DNA of 64,000 nucleotides from Paramacrobiotus metropolitanus (Eukaryota > Tardigrada > Eutardigrada > Parachela > Macrobiotidae), in NCBI RefSeq assembly GCF_019649055.1, contig NW_026570224.1, positions 620,001 to 684,000 of the forward strand, given 5' to 3'. The notes beneath the pieces were generated by a model. The model saw nothing but the letters and a program-made list of their open reading frames with translations. It did no database searches and was not told the origin of the DNA. Shown piece by piece: positions 1-10,700 of the stretch; the stretch's first letter is position 1; each line of letters begins with the position of its first letter. Position numbers and translations under genes: made by a program.

Positions 1-1077
1 AGTGACTGTCGCTGCACCAAGATGTGCAGCGCTAATGTTCGTAGGAGGAAACACTGCATTACCGCTGCCAAAAACTGTGCTGTTGTCCAGCTGCTCCGGC
101 ACTGGAGACTGCTGTAACTGTATATTAAGAACCTGTACTGTACTCTGGTTTTCTTTAAGCGGTAGCGGTTGGACCAAGAAAGCAGGTTTCCCGACAAACA
201 TGTCGTTTGCATCGATATGCGCTATCATTGACGTCGTTGTTGGTAGAACGGGCTCAATTTGATCTCCCGAAGAGAGAACTTCACCGACTGTTCCGTTCAC
301 ATTAATTGTGGAAGACATAGGAAGACCGGTCGTGGCTGCTGACGGCGGTTCTGTAAACGTCGGGTTTGTCATGAGGTCACCAGCAGATAAAGTGTTGTTC
401 AGTAGCTCATTATTTGCAGTTCCCGTTGAAGAAGACACCGGTGTCTGAGCGTCGATTACTAACTGCAACCGATGGAAATTCACTGGCGTTGCATCGGTGT
501 TTACAGGTAAAATGAGTTCTTTAGTACTGTTAGCGGAAATCTTTGGTGGCATTGTGATTCCGTTAACTGATACAGTTGTCTGCAGCTGAACACCAGTAAT
601 GTTACCGATTGTATTTCCCTCAGGTTGTACAAGTATAAGGTCATGATCGGATGCGAGCAGTGTTGATGAAGTCTTCACAGCGTCTTGTGCAGTTGTGACA
701 TTAGTGCTGCGTGTACCGGAAGCTAGTGTGGCCGAGTTATCGAAAGGACTGCCATTAAGTTTTATGCTGGTCGAAGAACTTCCTTCTAGTACTTGTGGAG
801 TGATAGTGAGTTTAATTGTTCCGTTTCCGAGAGGAAGCCTAACCTGGACGTTCCCAGATGGAGATGGAATGATCAGAGATGGAGCGGAAGTTTGCAATGA
901 TCCCATGCCGGTATCAGCGCTAAGGTTTCCGCCGGCAGCGCTGGATTCGTTCTTTGTCTCTGTACCTTCTTTTTTCTCTGTGGAAGTAGATGCTAAATGG
1001 GGAATTATGACTGACTGCGATTTATTGGATGCAGATAAGCCGGGCAAATTTTGCACTTCGTCATCTCGAATCGATAC
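1..1077 (-). CDS. Ser/Thr/Asn-rich protein, internal exon (partial)
   Basis: The minus strand is open without a stop from 1077 to base 1 (359 codons) and runs off the window, so the C-terminus lies outside it. The exon is preceded on the minus strand by a pyrimidine-rich acceptor ending ttctctgcag at about 1078-1089, which gives a phase-0 start. An alternative AG 12 bases further upstream is also possible. The translation is rich in Ser, Thr, Asn, Val, Gln and Pro, with many N-glycosylation-type sequons (NST, NGT, NNT, NVT). It has almost no Cys or Trp, no membrane segment and no repeat. The composition fits either a disordered activation region of a nuclear protein or a mucin-like secreted region. 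I recognise no domain. The plus-strand reading frames here are shadows. Coding status is likely, because an open frame of this length next to a good acceptor is improbable by chance. The function is unknown. Confidence 0.65.
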
Positions 1078-3637
1078 CTGCAGAGAAACAACTACAAATT
1101 ATACGAACCGTAGCTATACAGTATGGACTAGATGATATACAGTATTCTATAAGATTCTAGTGCAATAGTTAACCATTACAGTTTACTTATTCGTCAGTTT
1201 TGTGTAAACATGTGATGATGTGGCATGAAAAAAATATCTTAGTTGTCGCTTGAGTGGATCAACAAGAAGTGGTCGCCCCGCTACCTAGCATCTACCTGGG
1301 ATACAGCACTGCAAGCGGCAAAAATCGTTAAAATCAAGTAGATGATTCGCCCCGTATGATGTCCCATTCTATATTGTGCCCGGATAAATTAGAGAGCGGG
1401 ATAATGCGCTATTACTAGTATTAACTTGATGCTGTTAAGCCAGGGAATCAGTAACTGGGCAAAACTGGCTTCTTTAGTTTTTAAAATCAGTTTTGGATCA
1501 GACGGCGCCGATTTATATATCCGCATAACGCATTCAGCACAAAGCCTATGATATCGGAAATCAACATACACTGTACTGACTGTAGTCACAAAAACTGCTT
1601 ACCTAACATGCAATTAGTCGATCACTAGTGCTTGATGCCAGGTCTGACCAACAAATGCTTGTAAGGATTTTTCCCGCATTCATACGGATGAACATATCAG
1701 TGCTATACTACGTACGAGTAATTTATTTGTTATTTTGTTTGTATAATACACTGCTTATGTGTAACCCTGCAAAGTTTGTCCCAATACTCATAACTCATAA
1801 CCAATGTTTCCTATACAGAGCAGGATTCTGCACTACTTTGGGACTTTCATTTGTTATACACTAAGCCGGCAGTTAACGCTTCATCGAACGTAAAGTGAGA
1901 ATTGCAATTTGCAGCCCTGACAATGATCTGTCACAAGATTTACTTACTTTTCTTGCACCCGATTTTTGCTACCGATACTGTAATTTCTACATTATTGCAC
2001 CCATGAAAAATGGGCTTACAGCGCGATCGTACGGCAAATTTTTTAACTTTTTTCGCTATCTCCTAAATACTTGGAAAATCGACGGCCAATGCATCACAAC
2101 ATCCCACACTTACACTGCAGGATCGGAGCGCAACAATCTTAATGCTGAGAGCTAACCGGTCGAATACACAGATATGCAGATATCTACGTATGTTACAGAA
2201 CAGTCTCATGATCATCTACTCCAGATTCGCTGTCGATGGCGCCGTTTCCAAGCTGAACTTCAGCATCTCCAGATCCAATGTTGTATATACGTAGATTATC
2301 TCGTACTCTGTGGCTCGCTTCAAGCCGGTTTCAAACTGTCGCGTCTTCCCTACCCTAGAGTAGGTCAGCCACAAGCAACAACTGAATGTGCGACAACGTC
2401 AAGATCGAGATGCATCGGCCGATCAGCCATAATAATATACCGTAATAATAACCGTATATCCCAAGGTAGCCCTCTTTTTCCAACGAGGTTACGTTTGATG
2501 GGTTGCCAAACGATTTAATCAAGAGGTTTCAGGGGCTCAGTTCGTTTTCACTCCGCCTCGAAAATACGATTATGTTTAGTCGTTCTTGGACTGGTTTTTG
2601 TCCCGCGCTGCATTTATATACAGCTGGAGCAGTGGTAGCCAAGGCCGTCCGCTACAGTAGGTTGCCGAAAATATGTACACCGGCGTGGAATGCATTATGC
2701 ATACAAGTACCGGTACTCCCAAGCGTAGTATTAGAGCGACTCTTGGGTTGGATTGATCTAAAGGTTCCAATGGACGCTACCGGAACTGGTCCGGAAGTGC
2801 TTTGAGCCTTGCGCTGATTCTGAAACATTCGGGCCTGGCGGGAATCTCCTTGCTCGCAGCTGGCAAGTGCGGCCTGATAATTTTGACCATTTCCACGTTT
2901 TTCTTTGTATTTAATTTTACAAATTCTTGACATGACGGAGTGGATAGTCAATGAAATAACCAAACAGTATCACCTAGTTTTGTCAATTTCCGGTTATTCA
3001 CAGTCCACAACGAGTACGACCTCACCTGGCATGTGCATTGTGCAGACTTGTGAGCGCCCGCGGGACGCGATGTGTAAAATACAGCGCCTTTTATTGAAAA
3101 CCTGTAGAGTTCGGAATTTTTGCCATTAAAATTTCAACTTTCCAACCAAATTTTGTACTCATCAGCCGCGATCAGTACTGCATCATTTTCAACAGACTAA
3201 TGAGTAGGTCAATAGGAGGACCCGATTTTTGATTGCTTATCAGATCTTCCAATTTTTGATATTTTTTCCTGTTAGTCATAGTTCACGCATTGTGCTACAA
3301 GATGCTTAATTTCTTGTGATACAGGGTGGCGGGTGCTGTGATTTGTATTTGATTTGTATTTGTGAATTAAAGAAAAGGTTTCTTCAAGTTACGACGGTAC
3401 GTTACGTCTGTCTGTTGATTTATCCAACGGCTTGCAAGGCAGCAATCTACGTATCAAAAATTCTCTAACATACAGCATACGATTACACAGTTCAGGTAAG
3501 AATTTTCGAAACTTCGACGGACACGGAAACGGCTTAGGTGTAAATGGAAATCAGGAAATGTGCGTAGCTAATAAGTTATACTGCATTACTCATTATTCAG
3601 AAGGATCTCTGACATCTTTCAGTTTCATCGAAGGACC
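1078..3637. other. intron plus intergenic region
   Basis: This is AT-rich sequence between the minus-strand exon ending at 1077 and the plus-strand TFAM-like start. The two genes are divergent, so it should hold both promoters. Apart from the candidate exon at 2711-2933 I see only short, composition-driven open frames. Nothing else can be supported. Confidence 0.5.
2711..2933 (-). CDS. possible 5' exon of the minus-strand gene at 1-1077
   Basis: The minus strand carries an open frame with an ATG at 2933-2931 and a possible donor (gtacttg) after 2711. The translation is Gln/Ser/Arg-rich (for example GQNYQAALASCEQGDSRQAR), a composition compatible with the Ser/Gln-rich exon at 1-1077. Phase 1 at this donor only fits if the downstream acceptor is the alternative AG near 1089. 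There is no homology support. Treat this as a candidate first exon only. Confidence 0.22.
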
Positions 3638-4800
3638 ATGTCGCTCTGCAGCATTGCACTGAGCCGTTCCTTGGCGCACCAGTTGCGCATCACCAGCTGC
3701 AGTTCTCTGCCCGTACATCGTGATGGTTTTGCGTCGTTTTCTGGAAATGGAATTTTACCAGCTAGCAAAACTGCAGGCTGCGATGAGTTTTTGCCAAGGA
3801 AGGGAATGCCGAGTATCTTCGTAAGAGGTGTGCAGTCGACAGCTTCAGGCCAGGAACAAGAAGTAAAGCGTAAACGTCCGCCAACGGCCTACAATCTCTA
3901 CTTGAAGAGCGAGCTGCTGGCGCACCGCGGTGGGAAAAAAGGTGAACACAAGGAAGCGTTTATTTCAGCTGCGAAGAACTACAAACGCCTCAAGACAGCT
4001 GAGAAGAAAAAGTTCGAAGATCAAGCGGCTCAACTGAGAGAGGAATATTCACAACAGAAGGCGGCTGAGGTAAGTATTCAAAGCTGTTAATTGTTTAATC
4101 AACATTCTTTGGCGATTTCAGTACTGTAACTTACATAGAAATATTAATTACTTGAACTTGGTTCTGGTCGGTAGTTGGTCCGAAAGCACAGAAGTTGTTG
4201 CATCGGGCAATTTGTAAATTTAACCACATTAGTTAATAATGAATGTTATAATCGTTATGGTGTCGTGCAGGTAGCTGGTAGATTTGGTAATCAGTGATCT
4301 GTTACCATCTGTATAAAGGAACAATGTTTGGAGGATAACTCGAGACACTACTATCGTTCTAGGAGGGACCCAAGCGTAGCCTATCCTCGTACAATTTCTA
4401 CGTTCGTGACCAAGCACCTAATCGTCCGAAGGACCAGAAGATGGCAGACTACGTGAAGGTGTTGGGAAAGCAGTTCCAACAACTGGATTCCGCCGAGCGG
4501 GCCAAGTACGATCAACTCCACGCCAAGGACGTTGCACGGTACCAGGAAGAAAAAGCAGCCATGCCAGAAAAGCCTAAATCATACAAGCGCCCTCCCACAA
4601 GCTATGCGTTATTTCTCGTCGATTACGGCAAAGCTTCCAGAGGAAGCGGAAAAGCCATGCTGTTAAGTGATGCCGGCGTGGAATGGAGGGCTATGGATGA
4701 CGCCCGTAAAGCGAAGTATGAAGATCTCGCAAAAATTGCTAAGGAGGAGTTTAAGAAGGCTAAGGGAGGCCAGAAGCCGAATGAGCAGAAAAAGAAGTAA
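3638..4800 (+). CDS. TFAM: mitochondrial HMG-box protein, TFAM-like, three HMG boxes
   Basis: There are two exons, 3638-4069 and 4363-4800, with a gtaagt donor, a ttctag acceptor and phase 0, giving 289 aa. Residues 1-70 are rich in Ser, Arg and Leu and look like a mitochondrial presequence. HMG boxes follow at about 78-142 (starting KRKRPPTAYNLYLK), 147-208 (KRSLSSYNFYVRD) and 214-276 (PKSYKRPPTSYALFL). Each has the basic, aromatic, helical pattern of the fold, and the tail is Lys-rich. Animal TFAM packages mtDNA and activates mitochondrial promoters by bending DNA. It normally has two boxes in about 200-250 residues, so a third box is unusual. An abundant nuclear HMGB-type protein is the alternative, but the N-terminus argues for mitochondria. 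The exon 2 start was chosen because it completes box 2. An ATTAAA lies just after the stop. Confidence 0.8.
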
Positions 4801-4805
4801 CTTTC

Positions 4806-4811
4806 ATTAAA
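4806..4811 (+). promoter_or_regulatory. candidate poly(A) signal ATTAAA
   Basis: The ATTAAA variant lies 6 bases after the stop codon of the TFAM-like gene. This is close for a 3' UTR, so it is only a candidate. Confidence 0.3.
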
Positions 4812-5699
4812 TGTTGGAATGTTTCCCATTCTGTTAGGTAGGAAATGTTTTGATTTTTTTACACTGACTGGTAGCGCTCTCTGGACAACGTTCCTGCTGT
4901 ACAACTTTGTTGATAACTTGATATCGTGTAACGTGTTTCTTGATGCCTTCTCATTTGCAGCATTTATGCAAAGTTTTGCGTTCCACGCTTGATGTTCTAA
5001 GGTGGGCTATCAATAATAATCTTCTAGCTGCATTCGATTTCATATGTGGAAGTTAAATGTGTAGTCAACGCGATCATATGCTAAACATTTCAAATTTTGT
5101 CGGCATTAAGGCTGGGGCACAAAAATCGCTTAATTACACTCATGGTGCTTAATTAATTCAATTTTTTCTTACTTATATTTATTTTCCTTAATTAATTTTC
5201 GTACGTATATTTATTGTTAAATAGGATCATTATCAGCAATTGGCCAACACTCGTGTGACTCTCGTAAGGGTGCATTAAGTTTATTTCACAATTTATGTCC
5301 ATTCGCCAGTTGTGTTCACTGGAATGCAATCAAATGCTGATGGCATTAACGGCAATAGGAAGCGGTATTATGGGGTCGATTCGCTTGTTTGATCTGCATT
5401 CACAAATGGAAATGAGGTAATCATATTGAAATACAAGAAACAGCCTCGGCTTCGCCTCCGCGTTTCTTGGGTTCTAAACTCCTACGCCCGTTTACGGATT
5501 GTTAACTTAGAACGGATAAATCTGAAGAGCCCGATAACAAAAATTTTATAAAAAAATGGATGTTTAGGTTTCGTGCAGTCGAACGCAATTACTTTTACTT
5601 TACAGATCATTTTTTGTTAAATTTTCGTAGCGAAAAACCATCCGAATCTAATCACCCATGAGAGTACCACATTACAAACTAAAAGGACGCTAAGACTAG
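4812..5699. other. AT-rich intergenic spacer
   Basis: No coding frame is supported. The region contains TTAATTAATT-rich tracts near 5130-5220 and one GC-rich hairpin at 5434-5469, listed separately. Confidence 0.5.
5434..5469. repeat. short inverted repeat (hairpin)
   Basis: CAAGAAAC at 5434-5441 is the reverse complement of GTTTCTTG at 5462-5469. The arms enclose a GC-rich loop containing GGCTTCGCC, itself a 3-bp stem. It stands out from AT-rich flanks and resembles the GC-rich hairpins near 59003 and 59815. Confidence 0.55.
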
Positions 5700-6865
5700 A
5701 CAATGGTGCTAGGTAGGTCACCCACTAAGAACTTAGCGGGCCCTCTTCTATTTTGCTCAGTAATATTGCAGTTTGGTCATACGTTCACCTAACGGGATCT
5801 ATGCACTGGACAGTAGTTGTAACTCGGTCACTAGATCACTTAACGGAGTTTATGCGCTAGACAGTAGTGGTAGCTCGGTCCCTAGAGCATTTAACGAAAT
5901 TCGTGCACTGGACAACAGTGGTAGCTCGGTCACGCGTTCACCTAAGGGGCTCTGTGCCCTGGACAATAGTGGTAGCTCGGTTACCCATCTACCTAACGGG
6001 ATCTATGCACTGGACAGTAGAGATAGCTCGGTCACTATATCACTTAACGGAGTTTGTGCACTGGACAGCAGTGGTAGCTCGGTCACGCGTTCACGTAAGG
6101 GGCTCTGTGCCCTGGACAATAGTGGTAGCTCGGTCACTAGATCACTTAACGGAGTTCGTGCACTGGACAGTAGTGGTAGTTCGGTCACGCATTCACCTAA
6201 CGGGCTCTGTGCACTGGACAGTATTGGTAGCTCGGTCACCCATCTACCTAACGGGATCTATGCACTGGACAGTATTGGTAGCTCGGTCACCAATCTACCT
6301 AACGGGATCTATGCACTGGACAGTATTGGTAGCTCGGTCAGCCATCTACATAACGGGATCTATGCACTGGACAGTAGTGGTAGCTCGGTCACTAGATCAC
6401 TTAACGGAGTTTGTGCACTGGACAGTAGTGGTATCTCGGTCATTCTTTCACCTAACGGGTTCTGGGCACTGGACAGTGGTGGTAGCTCGGTCACTTACTG
6501 ACCTAGCAATTTTTTGAAGCACTCAATCACTAGGTGAGTGACTGACCGAGCTCCACCTGTCCAGTAAGGAAAATCGCTGGGTAAGGAGAAAAATCGCTAC
6601 TCGTAGGTGAGGAAGTGACCCTGCTACAACTACTGTCCAGTGCACAGAGCCCGTTAGGTGAGCAAGAGCAAAGCCCGCTCGATGACTCACTCACCTAGAA
6701 TTCCGCTCAGTGGGCAGTTATGGTGTTTCGGTCACTCACTTGTCTAGAGATTTTTCGTACTGGTCAGTGGTGGTAGCTCGGTCACCCACTCATCTAGAGA
6801 TTCCGCTCAGTGGTCGGTGATAGTGTTTCGGTCACTCACTCGTCCAGTGATTTTTCGTATTGATT
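5700..6865. repeat. complex minisatellite, 51-bp unit with inverted copies
   Basis: The core at about 5773-6500 holds some 14 tandem copies of a 51-bp unit of the form GGTAGCTCGGTCAC..TTCACCTAACGG..., followed by ..TGTGCACTGGACAGTAGT. Copies differ by scattered substitutions and show almost no indels. From about 6530 to 6690 the same motifs occur on the opposite strand (for example CTACTGTCCAGTGCACAGAGCC near 6628). From about 6700 to 6860 they return in the forward orientation, organised as about 100-bp higher units (CTAGA.ATTCCGCTCAGTGG). Because 51 is divisible by three, long reading frames appear on both strands. I read these as a by-product and not as genes. Confidence 0.9.
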
Positions 6866-7733
6866 TTATATTTCATATTTTTACATTTATATCGGTTGAT
6901 TTTAAACGTGTTTCGAGCTCGGCAACACCGTCAGCAATGTTTGAATAACGCGAGTGTTTGAATAAGTACAATAATTTATTTATTTTTCGGTTTAATTAGT
7001 GTAATAAGTATGTCAATTGGTGTTTTGTATTGTATCTAGGCAAATATTTCTAAGTTTCAAGGTGACCTTTAAGATGGGTTGGATCAATCTGGTCCTGATG
7101 CCGGCTTGATGCCGGCTCGATATTTTCATAAAAAAAACACATGCCGGCCACTTCTGAACTATCCCGGATCTAATGGCGTTGTCCGTTTTTCCAGAAGTTT
7201 TATGGTTATAGAGATCTCAAAACTATGGGGCGCCGCGCGTAGTATAGATCTTGTACTTAATACGAAGTTCATACGCATCCTTTGAGTTAAGAATGTTTAG
7301 AAACTAACATTTACTATGTTGTCAATCAGGTTACTGTTTATCAGTTTGACTAAACTTCTGTCTGTGTTGGCAGGTGATAAGCAACAATGTCAGTTAGCGA
7401 AATGATATGGTGTAATAAAATTCCCTTTTCTACTGCACATAATCCTGTCTCTGTCACTGATAACAACATTTTAGTTGGCCTCGCGCTAAAGATCGCTGAT
7501 ATGCTGCAGAACAATTCGTCTTTAGTACGGCAAATAACCTTCCTAATAAAAATAAATAGTTTATTAGAGCGAGCGATTAGTAGAGCGCTATTTCGCTGTC
7601 ATATTTTGGGACTGCAAAGATGCTTTTCTAGATTTGCATTATTTATCCAATTTTTTACGGCCGAGTTGTTCCAGTTTGTTTGTACCAGCGTGCAGTATTT
7701 TGTCTGCGCTTAATAAGTGAGATTCCCCAAAAA
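6866..7733. other. intergenic, upstream of the MAM gene
   Basis: Mostly AT-rich sequence. It should contain the promoter and 5' UTR of the giant MAM gene, but I see no convincing core promoter element. Short open frames near 7079-7285 and 7387-7713 have no recognisable protein character. Confidence 0.4.
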
Positions 7734-10700
7734 ATGGCCTGGTTAGGCCTGTTGATATTGGGGGCGTCGCTACTTGCCGGAAATGCGCTAGGTAATACCA
7801 GTCAAAGGATAACGTGCTCACGGTCATAAACAGATGTGATACTAATTAGTGAAAAATGAATAATACAACTCGTTGCGAATAGATGATGTTGTGGCGGGCA
7901 CGTTTTACTGCAACTTCGAAGTGGACCTTTGCGGATTGCAGAACAGTCCAATTGGTGTTCCGTGGACACGTCAAAATAAGGCATACTTGCTATCTGAGCA
8001 TATTCCCAATCGGCCAAATGAAGTGGCTGGCGGTAAGGAGAGCAGTATTTTAGACGAAACCGCAATCTACAAAAATTTCTCACGAGACAAATGTAGTTAC
8101 CACCGTTGTCACCTTGGTCAACACAAATTTCGATATTTCGCCTGGTTTTTCAGATCAGTGGTATTTGTATTTGCCGCTTCGGCACACCAGTCAAGTGGAA
8201 GAGCCGGGTCTGGCCGTGGCCCGTACAAATATCTTAGCTGGAGGTTCTGCTCCAGTTAATCAAATGGCTGATCTTTGTTTGTCGTATTGGATATATATGA
8301 CCACCGATCAGGAGAACGAATTTCGAATTTCGGCTGCGGAACCGGACGGAAGTGTATACCGGGTGCTGCAACGGTTTATGGGCAATGCGGCACCAACATG
8401 GAGATTCAAATATATTGATTTCCAACAATCTAATCCTTTTCAGGTGAACACAGTGGTACCAAAATTAATAACAGGATCGAAATTTATGCAAACTGCATAT
8501 AATGCTAGTAGTAGACTAGTAGTTACTGTGCTTTATCAAACGGTGAACTTGGTACGGTTTTTCGTATACGGCCATCAACATAAAAATAAAAAAATCATCT
8601 ACGTATTCCCGGAAATATTATTTGAGTGCTCGAATCATGTTCGAGTAAATTAATTTAATACTGGTTCAAAATGAGCATTTATTATTCAGTACAACTGTAA
8701 AAATATCTGGTGAAAATAAATACGCAACACAAGAAATGTTAAAGCAATTCTAGTGCAAATTTATGTTTGTTGCAGTTGGAGTTATACGCAATGATTTTGC
8801 CGACATCCACTTCGAATTTCTCTCAAATTGCTATTGACGATATTGGTTTAGCTCCGGGAAAGTGTCCTAACGGTAAAAAATATTTTTCGACGTGGTAACA
8901 GTGGCTTGGTCTGCTGGATTAAATTGCTATATATAAATATTCCTTTTGTTGGTTATATAACACTCTGCGTACATCTTATAACGCGTTCTGCAGGCCTTTT
9001 TAAAATGTGTAAGCTAAACTGAGTATTTAAAAGCACTGGAAATAGGAGGTCGCCGAGGTCGGATATAATCTTGATAGAAGCATGAATAACCACTTCACCC
9101 ATCGTAACAAATTTTTTTAACATAGCGGTTGTCGGGAATCAGATCAGCTGTAACTTTGAGCAAGGCATGTGCGGTTATGAAACTGAAAATGACGACGGTG
9201 GCGACAATTGGTACCGTACATCCAAAAGCACTTCACCTTTGGGCCCGACCGACGTACCACAAGAAGATAGTACTTACCATACGGAAAATGGTGGGAAAAA
9301 ACAAATACCTCGATCCTAAAGTTGGTTTCACAGGGCTGTTTCTGTATATTAAGGATATTACGCCTTTTTTCGTATCCGAAGAAAGACCGGCTCAGGAATA
9401 CGAAGCGCCAGTCTGATCTCCGTACCGGAACAAGTAGTCGGCTCGCATTGCATATCCTTCCACTATCAAATCTCCCGGGTTACTCCTGGTTATTATCCGA
9501 TAACATTTATGCTGAAAGCCATATATGACGAAACGCAAACCTCAACCATTTGGTCAACATCATCGGCATATGGATTTCGATGGGTGGCTGCTGAAGCCGA
9601 GTTCACTGTTCCGGAAGGAATCAATCAGCTGAAGCCGTTCAAGGTTTGTCATGACTTTCAACAAAAGCAATAAGGTCACACTGTTCGGCCATAGTGGTTC
9701 GGCTAGTATGGTATGTAGCTACTCATCTTTTTAGGTTGAATTTTTGACTTCTTCCCTATCTAATACAGAAGGTTATGTCGCGTTGGACGATATATCGTTT
9801 TCTACCGGAAAATGTTTAAAAACAGGTACGAAGATTGAGTCGGTTGGTTCAAGAAGCCAGTTACAGACCTAATGCAGCATCCAGTTTCAAGTGCACGTAC
9901 TACATACGTACTGTATTTGAAATAATATACTTGAACTATTAACTGGACTTAGGCGACTGCACTTTTGATCTCAATGCTGAAAATCCCGATGGATATTGTG
10001 GCTGGGAAGTTGTTACGGGCAACCAGTTCCAGCTCAACATGATTTGGGCTGTCGGCCAACCCACTGGCCCAGTTAGCACAAGCGGTAAGTTCCTGTATAG
10101 ATGAATCACCTTTCTGGCCTGATGGTATAATATACCTTCGATGTAGGTGATTATCTTTATTTCCGCGGTGGACGTGGATCGGGAAACATGTTGAAAGCCC
10201 GCGCTCTTTTGGCTAGCGAGCAGATGGTCTACGATACAAGCAAATGCATGACCTTTCAGTATTACATCAACAAAACTGGCGCGGCGGAAATTCGCATCCA
10301 CCAAGTTCAAGATATCGATCAAGAAAGGATACTGTGGGCCGACGACGGACGCGTATCGGAAGGCGACACATCCACGGATTATAACGGATGGAGACTGGCC
10401 CGAGTGCCGTTGTTGTCGCTGAATCACGCAAATTTTATCGTAAGAAGGGAACTACTTATTGGCTCATAGTTGGGTTGCGTTGCATTCGCAGCGCATACAG
10501 TACAATTTTCAACGTTATATTATCCAAATAAATATTCTTCAGTGTTATTGCGACTACCTATGCTGTTAAAAAAGATTCGCCCTTTAGGTGACCATTGAGG
10601 GAATAATTCGGCGCGAAATCTCTGACCAGTATATTGTAGGAATCGATAATGTTAAGTTCCTGCAGGATCCATGCACCCGTATGTACATAATTATTGTGGC

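Noticed and set aside
5773-6517. Long overlapping open frames (242 and 216 codons) on the plus strand as genes
   Set aside because: They are open because a 51-bp unit keeps frame. Two frames look equally protein-like, with no start context, splice sites or domain. Reported as repeat.
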